The notes beneath the pieces were generated by a model that saw only the letters and a list, made by a program, of their open reading frames with translations, did no database searches and was not told the DNA's origin. A stretch of DNA of 64,000 nt from Eubacterium barkeri. Lineage in GTDB: Bacteria > Bacillota > Clostridia > Eubacteriales > Eubacteriaceae. The stretch lies in assembly GCF_900107125.1 (NCBI RefSeq), contig NZ_FNOU01000015.1:1-64000 (forward strand), written 5' to 3'. Positions 41,217 through 50,067 of this stretch are shown here, piece after piece. A program made the translations under genes and the position numbers. Positions within the stretch are counted from its first letter, which is position 1. Each line of letters opens with the position of its first letter.

Positions 41217-42020
41217 ATGAAACGTCAAGTCGTCATCAAAATTATTATCGACATTCTCATGTTAATTTTCTTTGTTTCCATGGTTTTTGCCCAGGCAACA
41301 GGGCTAATTTACCACGAGATCTTTGGCCTTGTCCTTGGGGGACTTGTGCTGCTCCATGTCCTGCTAAACCGAAAGTGGATTGCCGGCGTTCTGCGCCGCT
41401 TCCGTCAGAAGCCCACAGCGACAAAGTTCAAGTTTTTTCTCAATGCTTCCCTGGTTTTCCTAACCTTTGTCATTATCATCACCGGAATCTTTATTTCCAT
41501 TATTCTCTTTAATGGCTCTGGTCTGGGCAACCGCCCTCTTCTGGTTGCCATTCATAAATTTTCAACCTACGGCATCCTGGGGATTATCGGTCTCCACCTG
41601 CTTCTCCACGCTAAATACCTGGTTGGGGTTTTCTCCAAGCTTGGCAAAAACTGGAAAACCAAGGGTGTTCGCCAGGTGGTTACCGCCACCTTTGCCCTGG
41701 TCCTTTTAGGATTCTTTGCTTATAACCAGGTCCGCCCCATCATTGCCGGGGCCAGCACCACCACCGAAGTGGCGACAACCCCAAATCCAACCGTTATCCT
41801 GCCCGAAAACACCACATCCCAAAGGGAAGAAATTACCGAACCGCCCACCCCCACCGTCGAGCAGGCAACCCCGGCCGTGACCTTGAATGATTATCTCAGC
41901 GGCTTATTCTGCACAGGATGCAGTAAGCACTGCCCCCTTATCAGTCCCCGATGCGGAAAGGGCGATACCCAGGCCCAGGAAGCAACAGTGGAATACCACA
42001 GTCTCTATGGTGATTCATAA
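41217..42020 (+). CDS. DUF4405 (cytochrome b561-like) membrane protein with C-terminal cysteine cluster
   Basis: A 267-residue protein with four membrane helices in residues about 5-185. Paired histidines (GLIYHEIFGL, LLHVLLNRKW, AIHKFSTYG, GLHLLLHAKY) look like b-type heme ligands. A Thr/Pro-rich external linker of about 50 residues follows. The last 35 residues hold CTGCSKHCPLISPRCGKG, four cysteines in C-x2-C-x3-C-x6-C spacing that could bind an Fe-S cluster or metal. A redox role in the membrane is likely; partners are not evident. It overlaps no gene and is followed by ROK. Confidence 0.78.
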   Translation: MKRQVVIKIIIDILMLIFFVSMVFAQATGLIYHEIFGLVLGGLVLLHVLLNRKWIAGVLRRFRQKPTATKFKFFLNASLVFLTFVIIITGIFISIILFNGSGLGNRPLLVAIHKFSTYGILGIIGLHLLLHAKYLVGVFSKLGKNWKTKGVRQVVTATFALVLLGFFAYNQVRPIIAGASTTTEVATTPNPTVILPENTTSQREEITEPPTPTVEQATPAVTLNDYLSGLFCTGCSKHCPLISPRCGKGDTQAQEATVEYHSLYGDS

Positions 42021-42098
42021 TTCCAATAAAATTAAGGGAAAGCATTGCACCTCCCCAGGCAAATTGTTATGCTAAAGGAAACACCCTGGAGGAAAGCA

Positions 42099-43007
42099 AT
42101 GAACTATGCAATAGGAATTGATATTGGCGGCACCAACACCCGGGTCGCCCTGGTGAATCATGGGATGGAGATGGTAAAACGGGTTCAATTTCCCACGGTA
42201 GTCTCAGATCCCGAGGCGACCATCAAAAAAATCGAAGGAGTTTTGGCTGAACTGTCCTCCTTCGATATTTGTGGAATTGGAATGTCCTGTCCCGGCCCCC
42301 TGGATCTTAGGGCTGGAACCATCATCGTCACTCCGAATCTGGACCAAAGCTGGTTCGGCTTCCCCTTAGTGGATGCCCTGTCCCAGGCCACAGGATTACC
42401 TGTCTTTCTGGAAAACGACGCTAATTTAGCAGGCCTGGCGGAAGCAGTGGTGGGTGAGGGAAAAGATTTTTGCTATGTCCAGTTTCTCACCATCTCCACC
42501 GGTATCGGCGCTGGCTTCGTCATTGATAAGCAAATTTATCAGGGGGCCCACGGCTTCGGCGGTGAAGTGGCGGCTGCCTGCCTCTGGCAGGATGGACCCG
42601 CTGCGGGCATTCTCCCACCAGGTGCCATTGAAGCCATTGCCAGCGGCACAGCCATTACCCATCGGGCCCGGGCTTGTGGTTTGACCGTGGCCCACGCCGG
42701 TGAGGTAGCGGCCCTGGATGTCCGGGGCGATGCCATCGCCCATAGTATCATGGAAGATGCTAAAAATTATCTGGCCAATTTTATTGGCATCATTTACGCC
42801 CTGATGGATCCTGAAATCGTCATTTTAGGGGGCAGCGTCGCCATGAAAACCCCGGGCTTTGTATCCGATGTGGAAAAGCGGGTGGCGGCCAAGGTACTGC
42901 CGGTGCTGCGCCCCACCCTCAAAATCGTGCCCTCTACCTTAAATGAAGACAGCGGCCTTTTAGGGGCCGCTTATCTTGCCTTTTCCAAGGCTGGATTATC
43001 CGCATAA
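42099..43007 (+). CDS. ROK-family sugar kinase (glucokinase-like)
   Basis: This 302-residue ROK protein has the ATP-binding GIDIGGTNTRVALVN at the start, catalytic Asp in ENDANLAGL near residue 105, and the ISTGIGAGFVI loop near 135. It lacks a helix-turn-helix, so it is a kinase rather than a repressor. The usual zinc-binding CXCGXXGC motif after the GGE segment is absent here (GGEVAAACLWQ instead), so the fold may be held differently. The ATG at 42099 follows GGAGGAAAGCA. The substrate, glucose or another hexose, is inferred. Confidence 0.88.
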   Translation: MNYAIGIDIGGTNTRVALVNHGMEMVKRVQFPTVVSDPEATIKKIEGVLAELSSFDICGIGMSCPGPLDLRAGTIIVTPNLDQSWFGFPLVDALSQATGLPVFLENDANLAGLAEAVVGEGKDFCYVQFLTISTGIGAGFVIDKQIYQGAHGFGGEVAAACLWQDGPAAGILPPGAIEAIASGTAITHRARACGLTVAHAGEVAALDVRGDAIAHSIMEDAKNYLANFIGIIYALMDPEIVILGGSVAMKTPGFVSDVEKRVAAKVLPVLRPTLKIVPSTLNEDSGLLGAAYLAFSKAGLSA

Positions 43008-43011
43008 AAAA

Positions 43012-43030
43012 ACCGGCGTACTGCCGGTTT
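43012..43030. terminator. Terminator hairpin, left copy
   Basis: ACCGGCGTACTGCCGGTTT, preceded by seven A residues; an identical 19-bp copy lies at 43265-43283. On the minus strand it ends in seven T residues. Confidence 0.85.
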
Positions 43031-43264
43031 CAGGCTGTTGACAAAGTGGTGCAGCACGGTCAGGGAGAGGATAAAAAAGATTCACCCCGGACCCCAAGCG
43101 CTGATGAACAAAAGGAAAGCCCCCAATCGTCAGTACGCAAAACCTTCGGTTTTGATAGGGTTTAAGACAGGTTTATTTTCTTAATTTGATGAACAGCCCG
43201 CAGGGGCAGCCGGGGTTCTCGTATTTTTATCATCACCCTGACCTGGGTTTGTCATCACACTAAG
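43031..43264. mobile_element. 234-bp insertion between two terminator copies, possible MITE or IS remnant
   Basis: The segment is flanked by the 19-bp direct repeat ACCGGCGTACTGCCGGTTT. Its ends are partly inverted: AGGCTGTTGACAAA on the left and AGTGTGATGACAAA read inward from the right, 11 of 14 equal. The interior has a CTTCGG-like small hairpin (AAAACCTTCGGTTTT), two TGATGAACA words and no credible reading frame. A transposase is not visible, so the mobile nature is inference. Confidence 0.45.
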
Positions 43265-43286
43265 ACCGGCGTACTGCCGGTTTTTT
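43265..43286. terminator. Terminator hairpin, right copy
   Basis: ACCGGC-gtact-GCCGGT followed by six T residues on the plus strand. It serves ROK if read-through crosses the insertion, and lies right at the M18 stop codon. Confidence 0.85.
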
Positions 43287-43288
43287 AT

Positions 43289-44608
43289 CTATACAAAGGT
43301 GTACTCCCCCGCCCCGGTTTCCACTAGGCTGCTGTCAAAAAGCTGACGGGCCAGGGCAACCATACAGGCCGTATCACTAACGGCGCCGGTTTCGTAGGGG
43401 GAATGCATGGCCAGCTGGGCCAGTCCCACATCCACCGTATTTATGGCGACCTGGTTCCCCGAGAGATTCCCCAGGGTGGATCCGCCTAAAATATCCGAAC
43501 GGTTAACGAAAACCTGGTGAGGGATATCCCCCGCCTCACACAGGGTTTTACACAGGGCTGCCGACACCCCATCAGTGGTGTACTTCTGGTTGGCGCTGTA
43601 TTTAATAATGACCCCACCTCCCAGTACTGGCTGATTCACCGGGTCCGTCTTATCCGCATAATTGGGATGGAGGGCGTGTCCATTATCCGCTGAAAGCATA
43701 AAGCTTTGGGCCAGTGCACGGAGATATTCCGTTTCGCTGCGGCCCAGGCCTGCGTTAATGCGCATCAGGGTATCCTTTAAAAAGGTCGATGCGGCCCCCT
43801 GTTTGGTGGAGGATCCCACCTCTTCATTATCAAAGACGGCATGGACCGCCACACTATGAATCGGTGCCGATTCCAGGAAGCCCCGGAGGGAGGAATAGGC
43901 GCACTGGGTGTCATCTAAGCGGGGACTGGACATAAATTCCTCTCCCTCTCCCCAAATGCTGGGTGCGGTGCGGTTGTACAGGTACAAATCACTTCCGATG
44001 ATGGCCTCTGGTGAGACGCCAGCGGCTTCCGCCATGACCCTTTGAATGCTGCGGGCATCCCCACCGCCGTAAAGTGGCAGCAGATCCCGCTGGACGTTAT
44101 ACTTATACCCAGCGTTGACTTCCCGGTTCATGTGGATGGCCAAATTGGGAATGAGGACCAGGTCCCGATCAATTTTTACGAGCTGGGTGCGGATGGTCTC
44201 ACCATCCCGAACCAGCAAACGCCCGGCAATGGACAATGGCCGGTCAAACCAAGGGGATAAAATGGCCCCGCCATAAAGCTCCACGTTCAGCGTCGTATAG
44301 GCTCCAGCCGTTTTAATTTCTGGGTTTTCCTTCAGCTTAAAGGTTGGAGCATCACTGTGGCTGGCCATAATCATAAAGCCATTATAATCTGTCCGGGGAA
44401 TCTGAAAGGCCATGAGTGCCGATCCATTCCGGGTGACATAGTACTTACCCCCAGCCACAAGGCTCCACGGGGCGCTTTCGAGGAGGCGGGTATACCCCGC
44501 CGCCTCCAGCATTTCTCCCATCCCCGCCACCACATGGAAGCTGGTGGGATGGTCCTTAATAAAGGTCATCATTTCCTGGGAAATGGTTCGTGACCCTTCT
44601 TGTCTCAT
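43289..44608 (-). CDS. M18-family aspartyl aminopeptidase-like metallopeptidase
   Basis: This 439-residue dinuclear-zinc aminopeptidase releases N-terminal (often acidic) residues from peptides. Metal-site motifs are MASHSDAPTFKL near residue 80, FDNEEVGSSTKQGA near 260 and the His near the C-terminus (MHSPYETGA). The ATG directly abuts the permease stop (TAA then ATG), and the ribosome binding site GGAGG is inside the permease gene, so both are cotranslated. A role in using imported peptides or amino acids follows from this pairing. Confidence 0.92.
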   Translation of the reverse strand: MRQEGSRTISQEMMTFIKDHPTSFHVVAGMGEMLEAAGYTRLLESAPWSLVAGGKYYVTRNGSALMAFQIPRTDYNGFMIMASHSDAPTFKLKENPEIKTAGAYTTLNVELYGGAILSPWFDRPLSIAGRLLVRDGETIRTQLVKIDRDLVLIPNLAIHMNREVNAGYKYNVQRDLLPLYGGGDARSIQRVMAEAAGVSPEAIIGSDLYLYNRTAPSIWGEGEEFMSSPRLDDTQCAYSSLRGFLESAPIHSVAVHAVFDNEEVGSSTKQGAASTFLKDTLMRINAGLGRSETEYLRALAQSFMLSADNGHALHPNYADKTDPVNQPVLGGGVIIKYSANQKYTTDGVSAALCKTLCEAGDIPHQVFVNRSDILGGSTLGNLSGNQVAINTVDVGLAQLAMHSPYETGAVSDTACMVALARQLFDSSLVETGAGEYTFV

Positions 44609-46036
44609 TTAAAGGTCCTCCTTCGCTTTACTCCGCTTGGCCAGATAAGGCATAATCAGTCCCAAGGCGACCAGAACGATGGGGGTGACAATATTCATAA
44701 TCAGCTGGAAGGTATCCTCAGAGTACATCCCCATGACGCAGGCCACGGCGGTAACTGCAAAGCACCAGCCCCCGACGATGATGCCAAAGGTCTTGCTTTT
44801 GATAAAGGTGTAATCCCCCTTGCCAAATTTATCCATGGCCTTCTTCAGGGCGATATAGGCGACAAACACCCAGAGGTAGCGCAGGGGCATACACACCGAG
44901 TTCACCTTAATCAGCCATTTTACCAGCTCATCCACACTGCCGATCCCAAAGGCCGGAATGATAATGAGGAACCCAACGATAACCGAAATCATTTTGAGAC
45001 CATTGGTGTAAACACCCTTCTCATTGCGTTTAAATAATGCCTTGGGAATAAAGTTATCATCCGCATTATCTAAGAGCATCCGCAGGGGAGCGTCAATGGA
45101 AATAATGATAACGGCCACGTTCTGGATAAAGTTAGCCACCGCGTAAATAACCATCAGGCTATTGCCCAGGTTATAATATCCACCCAGCTTCTGGAAGGCG
45201 TAGTAGGCTCCGTTGGTCATCAAATCCTTGGGGATATTATTGGAGTCAAACATCATCCCCATAGCGATGGTCCCCAGAATGGCACAGCCCGCCACCATAA
45301 TGGCCAGGGCAATCATCCCCCGGGGAAAGTCCTTAGAGGGACTCTTCATCTGGTTAACATAAGGCGAAATCTTTTCGCATCCTCCTACGGCGAACACTAA
45401 AATCGAAAAGCTTGTAAAAAATTGCAGGTTGAATTCTGGCATAAAATTGCTAAAGGACCAATCGATTTTATTTACCGCAGCTCCGGTAATGGCTGGTGCT
45501 GTCCACATCATCAGGATATACAGAAGGGACATGATAAACACAGCCATCCCGGCCACCGTGGAGATTTTTTTCAAAAAAGACATTCCCCGGCTGGCCAGAT
45601 AAACGGCAATGGCAAAAATGACCAGACCAAGACCCTGGATCAGAAGGGTGCTCATCTGGCTGATACGGGCATCCTGGTAGAAAATCCAGCTGGCCGCAAT
45701 GAGGATGCTATTGGGCTTCTGTGAGATATAAGGCATATGGACAATCCAGTAGGTCCAGCCTGCGTAGAAGGCTGCCGTTGGCCCGATCGTCTTTAGAATC
45801 CAAGAGCTGACGCCGCCTCCGGCCTCTGGGAACACTGATCCCATTTCCCCCACCATCAGAGAATAGGGCACAAAATACAGGATAAAGATGATAAGCCACG
45901 GAACCACAGCCCGTACGCCACCGTAGGTGGCAAAGCCATTGATGACATTCCCAAAGCCCCACACTGCCGTAAAGGCCATGAAGGCGAGGTTGTACCACAA
46001 CAGCTTTTTGCCGTTACCGTTGTCTAATCCATTCAT
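44609..46036 (-). CDS. APC-superfamily amino acid permease (YjeM-like)
   Basis: This 475-residue transporter has 12 or so membrane helices and begins with KKLLWYNLAFMAFTAVWGFGNVINGFATYGG, an APC opening with the unwound first helix. The GEMGSVFPEAGGGVSSWI block near residue 60 is as in the glutamate/GABA-antiporter-like YjeM group. The substrate is likely an amino acid but cannot be named. GTGAGGAGAAC precedes the ATG. It forms a two-gene operon with the M18 aminopeptidase. Confidence 0.88.
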   Translation of the reverse strand: MNGLDNGNGKKLLWYNLAFMAFTAVWGFGNVINGFATYGGVRAVVPWLIIFILYFVPYSLMVGEMGSVFPEAGGGVSSWILKTIGPTAAFYAGWTYWIVHMPYISQKPNSILIAASWIFYQDARISQMSTLLIQGLGLVIFAIAVYLASRGMSFLKKISTVAGMAVFIMSLLYILMMWTAPAITGAAVNKIDWSFSNFMPEFNLQFFTSFSILVFAVGGCEKISPYVNQMKSPSKDFPRGMIALAIMVAGCAILGTIAMGMMFDSNNIPKDLMTNGAYYAFQKLGGYYNLGNSLMVIYAVANFIQNVAVIIISIDAPLRMLLDNADDNFIPKALFKRNEKGVYTNGLKMISVIVGFLIIIPAFGIGSVDELVKWLIKVNSVCMPLRYLWVFVAYIALKKAMDKFGKGDYTFIKSKTFGIIVGGWCFAVTAVACVMGMYSEDTFQLIMNIVTPIVLVALGLIMPYLAKRSKAKEDL

Positions 46037-46161
46037 AAAAAGTTCTCCTCACTATTTCATAAAATATATCTATATTTTACCATTTAAAAATTAAATTATC
46101 ACCATTCTTAAAGATATTCTTATCTTCAAATGTTAGGATAAACCCAAAGCGAGGTAAAAGA

Positions 46162-47001
46162 GTGTTCCGATTCTTAAAAAAACTGATGATTATATTACTG
46201 ATTCTTATTGGCATTCCCTGTGCGCTATGGGCGTACAGCCGCTATATCGAGCCCAGCCTGCTCACCGTCCATCGGGAATCCATCACTGCACCGGATTCTG
46301 TGGCCGCTACCCGGGTAGTTTATTTCTCAGATACCCACTTCGGCACCCTGTATTCCCAGGAAAATCTTACCCGGATTGTAGATCAAATCAACGCCCAAAA
46401 CCCAGATGTGGTGGTCTTTGGAGGGGACTTCATCGATAACTACACCCGGGATGGCTACGCCCTGGATACCGATGCCCTCTCGGCTGAGCTGGCCCGTATC
46501 CAGGCCACCGACGGAAAGTACGCCGTATGGGGAAATCACGATTACGGTGGCGGAGCAGAGTGGATCTACCCCGATATCATGACCGCCGGAGGATTCACCC
46601 TCCTTGAAAACACCAGCGAATTCCTGTCCCATCGGGGCCTGCGCATTGTGGGTTACGATGACGCCCTCCTTGGCCATACAGATGCCGGGGATTACAGCTT
46701 AGACAACGGCGATTACAACTTGATTCTGATTCATGAGCCTGATATGGCCGATGTCATCACTGCCACCGGTGGGGGCTTAATTCTCTCCGGCCATTCCCAC
46801 GGCGGTCAGGTGAGTCTGCCCTTTCTCACCCGTCTGATGTACCCCGAAGAGGGTAAAAAATACACCAAAGGCCTCTACACCAGTACCGATTTAGGCCGCT
46901 CCGATACCGTCCAGCTCTACGTCAGCCAGGGCATCGGCGTTACCATGGTCCCCTATCGTTTTCTTAATGCACCGGAAATTGTGGTAGTGGAGATTAACTG
47001 A
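46162..47001 (+). CDS. Membrane-anchored metallophosphoesterase (YkuE-like)
   Basis: This 279-residue calcineurin-like phosphoesterase has one N-terminal membrane helix (residues 5-27). The metal-site motifs are FSDTHFGT near 55, GGDFIDN near 90, GNHDYGG near 125 and GHSHGGQ near 215. Related proteins hydrolyse phosphoesters or UDP-linked lipids at the membrane. The start is GTG with GAGGT 7 bp upstream. An extended -10 TGTTAGGAT lies at 46131-46139. Its 3' end overlaps the convergent GNAT gene by 49 bp. Confidence 0.9.
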   Translation: MFRFLKKLMIILLILIGIPCALWAYSRYIEPSLLTVHRESITAPDSVAATRVVYFSDTHFGTLYSQENLTRIVDQINAQNPDVVVFGGDFIDNYTRDGYALDTDALSAELARIQATDGKYAVWGNHDYGGGAEWIYPDIMTAGGFTLLENTSEFLSHRGLRIVGYDDALLGHTDAGDYSLDNGDYNLILIHEPDMADVITATGGGLILSGHSHGGQVSLPFLTRLMYPEEGKKYTKGLYTSTDLGRSDTVQLYVSQGIGVTMVPYRFLNAPEIVVVEIN

Positions 47002-47492
47002 TACGCCAGCCGCTCATCCCCATTTTCCAGATAGATGATCCCACAATAGCAGAAACCATGCTTTTTCAGGAAATTCTGCATGGGCACATTGTTCCGATGG
47101 GTGTCAATGCGGATATTCGCATCCAGGGATTTGCAATATTCCAGACAGAAGCCGGCCACCCCGGTGGTCCCTCCTCTGGTGGCGATGCGATGAATGACAT
47201 GGTAGGGCGCATCGTTTAGCCAGGTCCCGCCGTCAATGCGGGTATACGTCGGGTCGGGTCCTGGTGGAAAATAGAAGGTCCCCAGGATTTCTCCCTGTTC
47301 TTCACAGACATAGCTATGCCCCCTTTCCATATCTTCCTCAATTTGGGTCCTGCCGGGATAACCATCGACCCATTGGGTGGCATTACCCATCTTTGCCATA
47401 AAGACCCGGGCCTCTGCAAAGAGGTCCATCAGTTCCGGCAAATCTGCTCGGGCTGTTTTTCGTATCGTCATCATTACTTTTGTGCCTTTCAT
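46953..47492 (-). CDS. GNAT-family N-acetyltransferase
   Basis: A roughly 175-residue acetyltransferase with the N-terminal IRKTARADLPELMDLFAEARVFM, a central VIHRIATRGGTTGVAGFCLEYC (acetyl-CoA loop region) and the C-terminal NFLKKHGFCYCGIIYL, typical for GNAT proteins acting on small molecules or peptides. An internal ATG at 47474 may be the real start; the frame opens at 47492, overlapping the LuxR gene stop by 4 bp. Its 3' end overlaps the metallophosphoesterase. The substrate is unknown. Confidence 0.85.
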   Translation of the reverse strand: MKGTKVMMTIRKTARADLPELMDLFAEARVFMAKMGNATQWVDGYPGRTQIEEDMERGHSYVCEEQGEILGTFYFPPGPDPTYTRIDGGTWLNDAPYHVIHRIATRGGTTGVAGFCLEYCKSLDANIRIDTHRNNVPMQNFLKKHGFCYCGIIYLENGDERLAYQLISTTTISGALRKR

Positions 47493-49894
47493 CCATTTTC
47501 AATAATACCCAAACGTTCCGCCTTAAGGAGAGCCTGGGTTCTGTTTTTAACCCCCAGCTTATGATAAATCCGGTTGATATGGGTTTTAACGGTGGCCAGG
47601 GAAACGGAAAGGAATTCAGCAATTTCTACATTACTTCGTCCAGTGGCAATCTGGCTAAGAACCACCTGCTCTGCATTGGTTAACAGGCCCTTATCCAGCT
47701 TACCCTGAACCCCGTAGTATTTGGGGTATTGCTCCTGAAAAGCCCGGGTGGCCTCAGTCACTTTTTTGACAAAGTCTTCCTCCCGGGAGGTCTTGGGCAA
47801 GGCCTCCAGCACTGGTAGAATTCCCCCACCTTCATCGGCAAAGACCCTTATAAAATGATAGTTCCTAGCCATAGCCAGGGCCTTCTCCAGGGCTGCCAGG
47901 GCATTGGTCATCCGCCCCATCTTATGGAGACAGATGGCCTTTAGTACCAGCGTTTCCATGACATTATAAGTCCGTTGATAGTCCAGGGCATAGGCATGGA
48001 TCAGCTCGATCAAAGGCAGGGCCCGCTCCACACCCCCACTGCATAAAAGCGCCCGAATTTTAATGAGATAGCCATATCGATCCGTGGTGTGAAAGGCTAT
48101 GCTTTCGTCGATCCCTTCATCCTCCAGCCATTCAATCGCTCCTGGATTCGGACCTTCCAGCAGGGATTGGCCAATGCGAAAGGCCATTACATTGCGCAAA
48201 AGGGCCTCTCCGCCCTCTTCCACCAGCCGATCCCGAAAGCCCAGCATGGTACTCTTTGCCTCTCCCAGCTTACCCCGAGCCACCAGCCCCTGGGCCAGGA
48301 GGGCCTTAGCCACAAAAAGGGTATCCAATGTCCCACCGCCCTCACAATCTGCCAGGGCTTTGGCGGCATGGATCAGGCAAGTATCCAAATCATCCTCCTG
48401 GTAGCTTTTCTCGCCAAAGCCGATATCCACAATACCCACCGCTTTTTTCCCTAACAGCTGCTGGAGTGGGCGTTTTAAAAATTTTTCCAAAAGCCGCGCA
48501 TGATGACACCAATTACAAAAATCCCGGCTTCCGGCCATGATTCGGGGTTGGTTTCCCGTTACGGTAAATCCGTTAAAGAGGTTCACCCCGCTACGTATTA
48601 AAGCGGCCCCTTCCAGCAGAGGCCGGATGACTTTCCGGTCCCCTAACACACAGGGAATGGCAATCTTTCCGTGAATGACGGCGATACGAATGACCTTAAG
48701 TTCCTCAGCGCTCCATCCCCCTTCTGCCTCTAGGGCAAGGAGCCGGTCATACCAATCTTTACACTCTGCCACCCGATAGTTCAGGCTGTGGATCATAGCC
48801 ATACTATAGCACAACAGAGGGTCTCGTTCTACGCACAGGGCCGGGGTTTTCTCTAAAAAAGGCTCCATCTCGTAATAGACATCAGAATCGGGTGGTCGGG
48901 ACAGCACAGTTTTAAGGACCCGGATCCCCTCTTCATATAATCCGTAGGTATAGAATGCCTCCAGAGCAGACACATACTCAGCCTTCGCCTCAAAGTAGTG
49001 CCCCAGGCGACGGTTTGCCTCAATATAGATTTGTTGTTGGTCACAGCGTTCCCGGCGATCCATAAAAAAGTAATACATAAAGGGCGTGAAATGATACTTC
49101 CCAGGCTCAAACTCTGTCAGAAAGCTTCCAATTTGCAGGATGTCCTGGAGGATGGGCCGGGGATTGTCCACGTCCATCAGAACAGCTGCCATTTCTTCAT
49201 CAAAGGTTTCATACATCCCAAGGAGCATCAGATTCCGGCGCAAATCCCCTCCCAGGGGCAAATAGATTTCCTCGGCAATCAAATCGTACAAATAACGCCG
49301 GGACTGGACATAACGACATCCCCTGATGGGAGTGCCGCCATTTTCCTTGATTTCTAAAATAATAGCATTGAGGGCCATGGGCCATCCACCGGAAATCGCC
49401 CGAATTTCTGCGGCCTCTTCATCGGTTGCCTGGATATTGTCCTGGGCCAGATAGGTCTTGACTGCCGCCTTATCCATTGAAAGCTCCGATTCCCCCATGA
49501 CTTTCAGTTCCCGTCTGATCATCATCGGACGCAGTACTGAAGGGACCATGGTCCGGCTCATAATGATGAAGCGATAGGCCTTTGGTGATGCCTTGATATC
49601 TGCCATGAGTTCTGTCAGACGCTCAGTATTTCGGATATTCTGAAAGCTATCCAATATGATAAAGTGACAATTGTCCGAAGGCTCAAGGGATAGCCACTCC
49701 TTAAGCTTACCCCATGTGGTTCTTTGGGTACAGTCAATCCAGTGGTGGGGATGTTTTTCCTCCTCCAGCCATTGTTTGACAATTTCCGTTTTTCCCCAGC
49801 CCATTTTCGCAAAGAGATATACCACCTTTTGGGTGGATTCGGATAATATATGAAGGGGCTGCTTCCAATAAATATTTTCCATTTGGTCTGCCAT
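47489..49894 (-). CDS. MalT-like LuxR-family ATP-dependent transcriptional regulator
   Basis: This 801-residue regulator has an N-terminal STAND-type ATPase with a Walker A-like LFAKMGWGKTEIV near residue 35 and an ILDSF box near 90. A long helical TPR-like sensor region follows, and a C-terminal LuxR helix-turn-helix (LTNAEQVVLSQIATGRSNVEIAEFL...) covers the last 65 residues. Such regulators respond to small ligands bound by the TPR part. The ATG at 49894 is chosen because GGGGGA precedes it and because the promoter -10 box is at 49925-49930, downstream of the TTG at 49933. It overlaps GNAT by 4 bp. Confidence 0.88.
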   Translation of the reverse strand: MADQMENIYWKQPLHILSESTQKVVYLFAKMGWGKTEIVKQWLEEEKHPHHWIDCTQRTTWGKLKEWLSLEPSDNCHFIILDSFQNIRNTERLTELMADIKASPKAYRFIIMSRTMVPSVLRPMMIRRELKVMGESELSMDKAAVKTYLAQDNIQATDEEAAEIRAISGGWPMALNAIILEIKENGGTPIRGCRYVQSRRYLYDLIAEEIYLPLGGDLRRNLMLLGMYETFDEEMAAVLMDVDNPRPILQDILQIGSFLTEFEPGKYHFTPFMYYFFMDRRERCDQQQIYIEANRRLGHYFEAKAEYVSALEAFYTYGLYEEGIRVLKTVLSRPPDSDVYYEMEPFLEKTPALCVERDPLLCYSMAMIHSLNYRVAECKDWYDRLLALEAEGGWSAEELKVIRIAVIHGKIAIPCVLGDRKVIRPLLEGAALIRSGVNLFNGFTVTGNQPRIMAGSRDFCNWCHHARLLEKFLKRPLQQLLGKKAVGIVDIGFGEKSYQEDDLDTCLIHAAKALADCEGGGTLDTLFVAKALLAQGLVARGKLGEAKSTMLGFRDRLVEEGGEALLRNVMAFRIGQSLLEGPNPGAIEWLEDEGIDESIAFHTTDRYGYLIKIRALLCSGGVERALPLIELIHAYALDYQRTYNVMETLVLKAICLHKMGRMTNALAALEKALAMARNYHFIRVFADEGGGILPVLEALPKTSREEDFVKKVTEATRAFQEQYPKYYGVQGKLDKGLLTNAEQVVLSQIATGRSNVEIAEFLSVSLATVKTHINRIYHKLGVKNRTQALLKAERLGIIENG

Positions 49895-49924
49895 TTTTTC
49901 CCCCGTTTCTTCTGATTTACCTTT

Positions 49925-49953
49925 ATTATCCAATGGAGGGCCTTCGTTTTCAA
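49925..49953 (-). promoter_or_regulatory. Promoter of the LuxR-type regulator
   Basis: On the minus strand TTGAAA (49948-49953), a 17-bp spacer and GATAAT (49925-49930). Confidence 0.7.
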
Positions 49954-49960
49954 GGGAAAT

Positions 49961-49992
49961 GGTGTGAAAGACATGCTTGGGGTGTGAAATAC
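49961..49992 (-). promoter_or_regulatory. Direct-repeat operator candidate upstream of the LuxR-type gene
   Basis: GGTGTGAAA(G/T)AC occurs at 49961-49972 and 49981-49992, exactly 20 bp apart (two helical turns), directly upstream of the -35 box. This is a typical arrangement for an activator binding site. Confidence 0.55.
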
Positions 49993-50016
49993 AAAAAAAC
50001 CTGACGAAAGCCAGGC
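49993..50016 (-). terminator. Terminator of the surface-protein operon
   Basis: On the minus strand CCTGGC-tttc-GTCAGG (one G-T pair) is followed by seven T residues. Confidence 0.75.
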
Positions 50017-50067
50017 TTTAAGGGTAAATCAGGTGCTCCGGACGGCCCGGGCGAGGATGAATGGGAT

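Noticed and set aside
49894-49933. TTG start for the LuxR-type regulator
   Set aside because: It lies upstream of the promoter -10 box and lacks a ribosome binding site; ATG at 49894 has both correct.
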